From Capitulum mitella (taxonomy: Eukaryota; Arthropoda; Thecostraca; Pollicipedomorpha; Pollicipedidae), in NCBI GenBank assembly GCA_030062745.1, contig CP099848.1:8763501-8827500 (forward strand): a stretch of DNA of 64,000 nucleotides, written 5' to 3'. Made by a program: the position numbers and the translations under genes. Below, in pieces: positions 57,136 through 64,000 of the stretch (positions are counted from its first letter, which is position 1; the number at the start of each line of letters is the position of its first letter). The notes under the pieces were generated by a model. It was not told where the DNA came from. It did not search any database and saw only the letters and a list, made by a program, of their open reading frames with translations.

Positions 57136-58539
57136 ACAAAACTTATGAATCTGATGTCATAAAGTTAAAAGAAATATATGAGAAGGTGTTGTGAATAATG
57201 ACACAAATCAAAGAGGTAAAGTACCGACAGAAGCTAATTTATTAAGGGTTTTGGAAAATCAAGGTAAAAGAGTAAGACAGCACTTGATGAGATGAGTAGA
57301 ATCTCCGATTTTCTTTCCTGTTTTACTTGCATACTCATTTACAAGGGCCAACGTAGCCCCTGCGAGATATATGTCGACAGACAGATATAATCTGAAATCT
57401 TAGACAGACAGAACCTGATATATTTCCTTCTTATATCACGGCCCACAACGTCGCTCAGTCTGCAGGAAAAATTAGTGAAGCAAAGCGTAAACATCACACT
57501 TATTAGCAATGTGCACGGCAAAAAGACGTAAAAATTTACTTCGCGGCACATACATCTACGAGGCTGCTTCCTTGTACTTGTTTTGCTTCCATAGACATGA
57601 TTTCCTGGTCTCGCATCGCCAAAATGCATATAATATTCATGATTCTTACAGCACCGACATGAATTTGATGATGGTCATTTCTGAAGCTTTTAAAAGAATT
57701 TATGCAAAGCCTACGAGGGTGCTTGGGGAATTTCAGCACTTTGATGGTCTTGCCTGGCGGCCCTCTGTTCAGAGAACGCCATCAGCTATGGTTTTATGTA
57801 CGAATTCACTGCTGCCATCTATGGTTTACTGCAATTTGTCGGCCAACTGCCACCTGTGCCTTGTATAATTCGGTATTCGGCCGCTGCCATGGGGAAGGGG
57901 CCGGTCGGAATATTGGCCACTGTCGCCATATCAGGCCGCGACGCTTTGTTGCTGGCTGGGTCACCAGGGACGGCAGAGTGTGGGAAGCTCGGTGGCACCG
58001 GTGGAGCCCGGACGGTTTGTTGCTCGTCACGCACTGTGTGGGACAGTGGGAGCGGAGATGGCCCTATAATTGTGCTTTGTCGCTGGTCGGCCCAGAAGCG
58101 CGGCTGGATTTGGACATGGAATGACCCGTGCGTGTTTAGTTTTTGCTACGTCACGCACGGCAGGGGGGAAGCGGGTGGGGACTAACGCTCAGAACTTGGC
58201 GAATTTATTCCTCTCGCGGCGTTGTAACCAATTAAGGATTAGACATAAGCGTAACGGGGGCATTCCAAGGTAAAGCGACCAGACAGCAGACTACTTTTCC
58301 ACTCTCATCTCCCAGATTTAAATAAAATTAGATCTGGGGGTTGCCTTGGGTGTCAGACGAGGCTGTTGGAATTGCAGGCTCGTCAGACCTACGGTTTGGG
58401 AATTGTTGCGTTCGGCATTTTGGATGACTGCATGATGAACGGTGTCGTTGATAGTAAGGAAACCACGTGCACGAAATCCAGTCATGAACACAAAATACAT
58501 CGTTTCTTTACCAAACGTCCCAATGCTCCATTTCAGGCC
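57136..58539. other. No supported gene; GC-rich patch 57870-58140
   Basis: A + frame of 140 codons (57702-58124) crosses the patch, with a Trp/Arg-rich end (RVWEARWHRWSPDG). It overlaps another long + frame and two - frames, shows no known motif, and has no clear splice borders. Confidence 0.35.
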
Positions 58540-58543
58540 TTAA

Positions 58544-59747
58544 CCCTATTCCCGGAGGGCTAGACGGTATGGTCGATTCCCGGCAGGGGGGGCGGATTCG
58601 GCCCCCCTGAGATCTCGAGAACTACACGTCCGATTTCGTCGCAACAAACGGCAATCGATTTGCCGTAACGTGAACTACATTTTTATAAAAAGACATTTTC
58701 AAAATTTTGAAAGGTGTGGATACAGGGGGCAAAAATGTCAAAATGGGGGGTACTTTTGGACCTCTTATAACTCTTTCGTTTATGGACCGATTTCAATGAA
58801 ACTGGCACGAATCGAGAGATTATGGACAGTGCTTTTACCATGGATCCACAAATCTGAAATTTTGAGAAAATTCATGGGCGTTCACAGGGTTTCAAAAATA
58901 AGAGGATTAATTTTCCAACAACTGAATGAACAAAAAAGGCAAAAACACTTTTTTGGCTTCTGCTAGTCATGCTATGCCAAAGAAGTACAAATCGTATTGC
59001 AATGTTGGTATAATGTTAGCATAGGCGGTGCCAGGGACATGAAAAAGGAGGAACTGTCATGGTCACACGTTCTTCAGATCAACTTGTGACCTTTGACCTT
59101 AAATGACCTTCAGTGACCTTGGGGTCACCTGGAATGATCTCGTGTACATTTGATACTATCTGTAAACGTTTTCAATCATCTGAATTCACTCTATTCCAAA
59201 AATTTCATTTTATGGCTATTGCGATATAAGGTACGCGCACTGACATTTTAGGTCATAGCTCCGTGACCCGACCTGATATCAAGCTGAAACTTGGTACACA
59301 AGTAGAGGGTACCTTTTTACGTCATATATATTCCGGGTTTGGCATTTCAAAATATGTCGCCGAAATTATTGCAAAAAAACAAATTTTGACTTTTGACCTT
59401 GACCTGACCTTGTAAAGTGACCTCAGATGAACAAAATTTTGTGTGCACATTGCCCAACTAGGTAACTATACATCCATATAAAGTCTCAAGTTCTAGCTTT
59501 AAAACTCTGTTTTTGGCAGACATTTTCCTTTTACCCTCAACATGGCCAAAAATGACCTGAGGTTCCTCCCGAAAACGTTGCCTGGCTCCGCTCCTGAGCA
59601 AAGTAGAATTGTGAAATTTTGTCACAGCGCGTAAAAACAATAGCTAGGAAAAGTCACCAAGTTTCGTGAAGCTGTGTCAAAAAGCCTGGAATTGGCAAGC
59701 AAAAAACCTGAGGGGGGCGGATTCCGCCCCCCCTGCCGGGAATAGGG
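58544..59747 (+). mobile_element. piggyBac-type TTAA MITE, copy 2 (complete)
   Basis: A complete 1204-bp non-autonomous element flanked by TTAA on both sides (58540-58543 and 59748-59751). The terminal inverted repeats are CCCTATTCCCGG at the 5' end and CCGGGAATAGGG at the 3' end. TTAA targets with ends starting CCC are the signature of the piggyBac superfamily. Subterminal G-tract/C-tract stems lie at both ends, with CTCGAGAACTACA next to the left one. The interior carries TGACCTTGA (59394-59402), AGGTCA words and repeated GACCGATTTCAATGAAACT-type phrases, with no coding frame. Confidence 0.88.
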
Positions 59748-60070
59748 TTAATTGACGTCCAAATGTCCGTTTTACGCACGTGACTTCGTGACATACCACG
59801 TGACTCAGCATGACCTCAAGCTAAGCAAGAATGACAGTTTTTTAAGCAGTTATCTAACATTGGTTATTTCGATGTAAACAAAAATGAAAAATATAGTTTT
59901 TTTGTTTAAAAAAGCAAATAGGGTTATCTGCAACGCTGCTGTAGGGTCTGGTCGCTAGGTTACAATTGCGTTGCAGACGGTTCCAAAAACAGATGAAGGC
60001 TTGGCACGATTACGTTCCAATTACAACGATTGCTTCTACAGCTTGGGACGCTGAGGGTGAGCATGCTGGT

Positions 60071-60270
60071 TCCAAATCTTTGGCGTCCAAGCACCTTCAG
60101 ACGTATTAAAAACGCCACGAATCCTCGAGCTGTGTGAACGTTGGGCACTAGGACGTGGTTTATTTGGTTGGACTCCAAATCTTTGGTGTCCAAGCACCTA
60201 CAGACATATTTAAAACGAATCCTTGAGCTGTGTGACGTTGGGCGCTAGGACGTGGTTTATTTGGTTGTAA
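60071..60270 (+). repeat. 103-bp tandem duplication
   Basis: TCCAAATCTTTGGCGTCCAA at 60071 recurs at 60174 (TCCAAATCTTTGGTGTCCAA), and the match continues through GCTAGGACGTGGTTTATTTG. The offset is 103 with few differences. Confidence 0.9.
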
Positions 60271-60759
60271 CAGTCTTGGTCCTGCATTCTCACGTCCCCA
60301 TTGGTTTCTAAGCGTAGATCTTGCGCATCTTGCGGCGCGCATCAAGTACACGTCTTCTTTAACTGCAACATCAACCGGCATATCCTGATACGCGACTTTT
60401 GTGAGTTAGAGAAGTAATGTGTTTTGGGCTGTTGCGTCCGTGGCCTTAACAGCGTCCACTTCCGTGTCGTCGACATGACTGCGATTCAGGAATGACCAAT
60501 GTTCTGGTCGAACTGGTCCACACCAACAATATTTCTATTATGCTTCTTTTTCTTGTGCTTTCTGAACGCTTTTCCAACTTGGCACATCGGGTAGACACAC
60601 GGGCAGGGGATAGCACTGGTGCAAAATATGTCGTTCCATCTGACAGAAAATGCCCAATGGCTCGATCACATCTACACAACATCACATCCCTAATGTCTTC
60701 TTACAGCTCCGTGCTTGGCTTCACGGGCATTCACGTAACCAGAATTTCCTCAACAGGGG

Positions 60760-61060
60760 ATCCTCGAGGGAGCCCCCGCTGATGAGGGTCTCCATGGCCT
60801 CTGAAGGGGTCTCTGAGACCTTCCTAAGGCAGCCCAGGGAACCTTTCCAAAGAGTCCTCTGGGACTTCCCCGAAGAAGCCTCTGAGGTCCATCCGAGCAG
60901 GCCTGTGATGGCATCCCCAAAGGACCTCTGGAACCTTTTCGAAGGGGTTTGGAGGCCTCCATTTCGGGGGCCTCCTTGCCGCCGCCGGTCGATGGATCCT
61001 CCTCGGGCTTCTTGCGATGGGATCTGCTTGGCCTAAAGGGAAGGGGGGGGGGAGAGCGAC
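60760..61060 (+). repeat. Degenerate GC-rich minisatellite
   Basis: Diverged units of about 30 bases built on CCTCTGGGACCTTCCCAAAG-type words, ending in a run of about nine G near 61046. Open frames on both strands are a by-product of the repeat. Confidence 0.5.
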
Positions 61061-63027
61061 TGACCCATTTGTTTCACATCGGTGAACTACGTGCATGTTC
61101 ACAAGACATAAGAAAAGGAATATCCAAAATATGCCCGGAATGTCAGCTTACATACCACATCAGATCCTAAAAAGACATACGCTTCACGAGGCCATTCGTG
61201 TTTAGCGTCCGGCAATAAGGACGTCTGTAAATAAAATTTATTTGCAGGGAAACGGCGTAAGAATCAAGCCTGCACCGAATGGAGTTTGGTTTGTAAAAGG
61301 TTGAATGAAGAGTGATGCTGGTCTCCACGGGCATTGCGATTTCCTTTTGTACAAAAAAGTCGCCTGCCTTTTAAGCAACACCAAATGCCAAAAAATCTCA
61401 CCTACACGGCACGTGTAACACAGCTGATTTCAAATAGAGACCTAGTTTCAGTAGAAAATAAATTGCTTTAGCTGTCCTTTGTATATGGAATGGAGTGGAT
61501 TTATACGTTAAAACCCCCTGTTTCATCATTTCAAAGCTGATTATTTTGGTGTCTTATGAGGAGGATCTACACACGGGGTCTTGGGCCATTAAACCAACTG
61601 AATGCTGGCGTTATGAAACGATATGGTAAACAGAGTCTTCTTGGTGTCATGTATCAACACTGGGACGGCCGGACACCCTTGAACAGGACAAAAACTAGGC
61701 AGAATCCGAGCGTCGGCAGTTTGTCGTACAGACAGGCCCGGACTGGTCAGTTCCCCCAGCCGCTGGGGAGCTGTGACCCAGGTGTCTGATGGGTTTACGA
61801 GACGGCATATTTCCGCGCCATCCTGGCCCAGAGATGTAGAGATCTACCCCCGCCGTCCTGGAGCACGATCAGACTGGACCGCGTCAGTCCGCTCCAGTCC
61901 CATGATCGGTGAGCCGTCAGCCATGGAAGGCACCTGGCACCGCTGGTTTGACGTGCTCCTGGAGCACCAGTCCATCTGCAGCCCTTACCCACAGTGAAAG
62001 TCTCCTCCCCTTTTCCTTCACCCGCCGGTGTGCCGGTATTTTGGCCACAACTCTTGGCGGGTGTTTTTCCTCCCGTCTCCTCGGTGACCTTGTTTGGGTC
62101 TCCATTTGTCTGGGATTAAGATCGCAGATTACACCAACGTGCAGTGCTGCGACAAACCAATGGGCCATTGAGGGAGGCTCTGGTAACAGTTCATATCAAG
62201 CCGGGAGCGGCGTGGACTGGCTGACAGTTATTTTGGAGCGTGGGAACACCCAAAGCACCCACCCATCACTCTTTCTGATGGGCTGCAACCGGCATGTTCC
62301 TGGCGGCAGGCGAATGGCCTAGTCTAGAATAATACCAGGCTATTTGTGGCTACTCGCCGCCATCACTTGGAACCGAAGGTTTTTAAGAAAAACTGGCTGC
62401 GTTGCAACTGGCATTTGTGACACCTCGGGCTTTCGGAACAGTTATCGGCTGATCTCCACGGACAATATAAGGTTGCATTGGTCTGCATCTGACAGTGCCA
62501 GAATGTTACACGCAGGTTCGCCTCGCGCAAATAGTGATTCACCAAAGTGTAATGTTTCTGGCATTGTTACATGAAAACCAATGCTGCATTTTCCCTTGTT
62601 ATGTGGTAGCTTTATGATTCTACAACCCTACGTAATACGCAATTGCCACACATTTCAGCCAACAAATAGCGTTTCATTTTCATTACTGAAAAGATGAGAC
62701 AGTAATAATGACATATGAACTGAAGACGAGAGTCCACACTACACGACACGGTACATAACACGACACATGTACTGGTTAATTGTAACGGAGCAGTTCTGGA
62801 ACTGGAACATGTAGGTCATCCTCTGCCTCGCCGCGCGGTCACCGTGGCTTATTTTCATCTCTTCATTGACAACCGATTCCTTCATATTCTTGAAGGTCTT
62901 CCTTATTTATTATATATAAGGACATCCTTCATTTATTCACTCATAGCTCATGCCTTTCACTGTGCAGTTTAGGGTCATGTTGCAGCCCCGACCACACCAT
63001 TGTTAGGTGTATTTGTTTTAAGCTAGC

Positions 63028-63030
<3 letters not shown>
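61061..63030. other. Non-coding, no supported gene
   Basis: Short frames in 61556-62320 show no known motif on either strand. Confidence 0.4.

Positions 63031-63060
<30 letters not shown>
63031..63060. repeat. (AT)15 microsatellite
   Basis: A pure AT dinucleotide run, followed by ACACATATACGCGC and a further short ATATAT stretch. Confidence 0.95.
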
Positions 63061-63062
<2 letters not shown>

Positions 63063-64000
63063 CACATATACGCGCATATATATGGCATATGTTGGGTGTA
63101 CACAAAGTTGACAACACAGTTTCAAAGTCGGCTACCTATGCGGTACATTCATAGCAAACCGTCCTATTTTATCTCCATACAATGCAAGTGTTTTGATGAT
63201 TCTGTTTGTTTTTTGCCCATTGCAGACATATTCTCACCCATCGAAAACGCTTCACCTCTTTTATCCCAATCGCGTCCTTTTCAGGCGCACTTCTGAATCC
63301 CGCAAAGAACTGGACGTAGCTGAGGTTGTTGCGGAAGCCGAATTCATCCCTGGACCAAGGCATTTCAAAGCAAAGCTTTGATTGCTCAGTATCTATAACT
63401 ATGTCGATACCATAAGCAGTCAGCACTAGCCCAACACTAAACAAGAAAGTATCGGCTTCGAGCCATACTTGCCGTAACAATTTAGCTCTCAGCCTCAAAT
63501 CTTGAACAATCGTCTCTCTTTTTACACAAAAAGCTTTAGTTTAGGCACGCGATGTGCTCTGTTTTGTCATGCGGGTAATGCGATGTCACATAGAAAATGA
63601 TGTGCGGCCATGCGATGTCCGTCAACGTGGAGTCACATCACGACTGTTCTTCGGCTGGTTCGCTGAAAATGTCCCAGCATCCTCTAACACTGGGCTGGAG
63701 ACGTAATGCAAATGCTGCTGCTACACCATTGGCCAGGCGTCCAGCACGCATATCCACACATCTAACACTTCATCGCCGTTTGTGCACCACCCCTCCCCTT
63801 TTTCAGAGAGGCAAGGAAGCCACTAGTCCCCCAGCAGACGTCAGGCCCGGACGTGGCAGGCGTAAACGTTTGACAGCGTCACGTGCGTCAACACCGACAG
63901 AACATTGCAACGTAAGTATGAATAAGCATAAAAGAGGAATTAGTGGTACCTCATTTCCTATCCCCTTCGACGAAATGTTGCATGACGTCACTTGACAGAC
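63061..64000. other. Non-coding, no supported gene
   Basis: No gene recognised. Frames at 63169-63498 (-) and 63597-63995 (+) lack motifs; the latter runs to the window edge and could be a partial exon. Confidence 0.35.

Noticed and set aside
57702..58124. A 140-codon open frame on the + strand
   Set aside because: Overlaps other long frames on both strands, has no motif, start context or splice borders.

Overview
The window looks like nuclear DNA of an animal, most likely an arthropod. Coding DNA is sparse and very GC-rich, and it sits in long AT-richer non-coding stretches. Introns have GT/AG borders. DNA-transposon remnants, minisatellites and microsatellites are abundant, and nothing resembles a bacterial operon or ribosome-binding layout. 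The Scratch zinc-finger factor and the antigen-5-type CAP protein fit arthropods. A CATIP homologue implies motile cilia or flagellated sperm; a barnacle-like crustacean would fit all of this, but that is inference.

Three genes are recognised with confidence. (1) A secreted CAP/antigen-5 protein on the + strand at 17461-19759 has five exons with matching splice phases; an apparent TG slippage near its 3' end may hide a sixth exon at 20680-20769. (2) The terminal exon of Scratch (scrt) on the - strand at 42009-42766 carries all five zinc fingers; the 5' exons were not found. (3) A single-exon CATIP homologue on the + strand at 46522-47581 is broken by one single-base frameshift. A decayed adenosine kinase fragment (6072-6497, -) and four weaker exon candidates (5470-5991 -, 8316-8747 +, 26291-26680 -, 32893-33084 +) complete the gene content.

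The rest is mostly mobile DNA. There is a hAT transposase remnant (12070-12990, -), two Tc1/mariner remnants (43516-44593 and 55606-56560, -), a LINE reverse-transcriptase fragment (33420-33650, -), a tRNA-type SINE (48385-48540), and a decayed copy of an unnamed multi-copy protein family with transposase-like motifs (24384-25440, +). A pair of about 1.2-kb non-coding elements (49977-51198 and 58544-59747) has piggyBac-type ends: TTAA, then terminal repeats beginning CCCTATTCCCGG. A truncated third copy lies at 15339-15472. Three other elements of similar size (4277-5551, 13070-14290, about 21810-23170) share the layout of G-tract/C-tract subterminal stems and an interior dense in AGGTCA/TGACCT, the nuclear-receptor half-site. 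This element group is the most interesting structure in the window.

Other structure includes two long-range inverted repeat pairs (3739-4210 with 10660-11131; 35820-36040 with 56905-57135), several perfect palindromes or hairpins, tandem repeats of 44, 55, 103 and 153 bp, degenerate GC-rich minisatellites that recur tens of kilobases apart, and CpG-rich islands, one of which holds a perfect CRE (TGACGTCA). Large intervals hold no supported gene and are marked as such.
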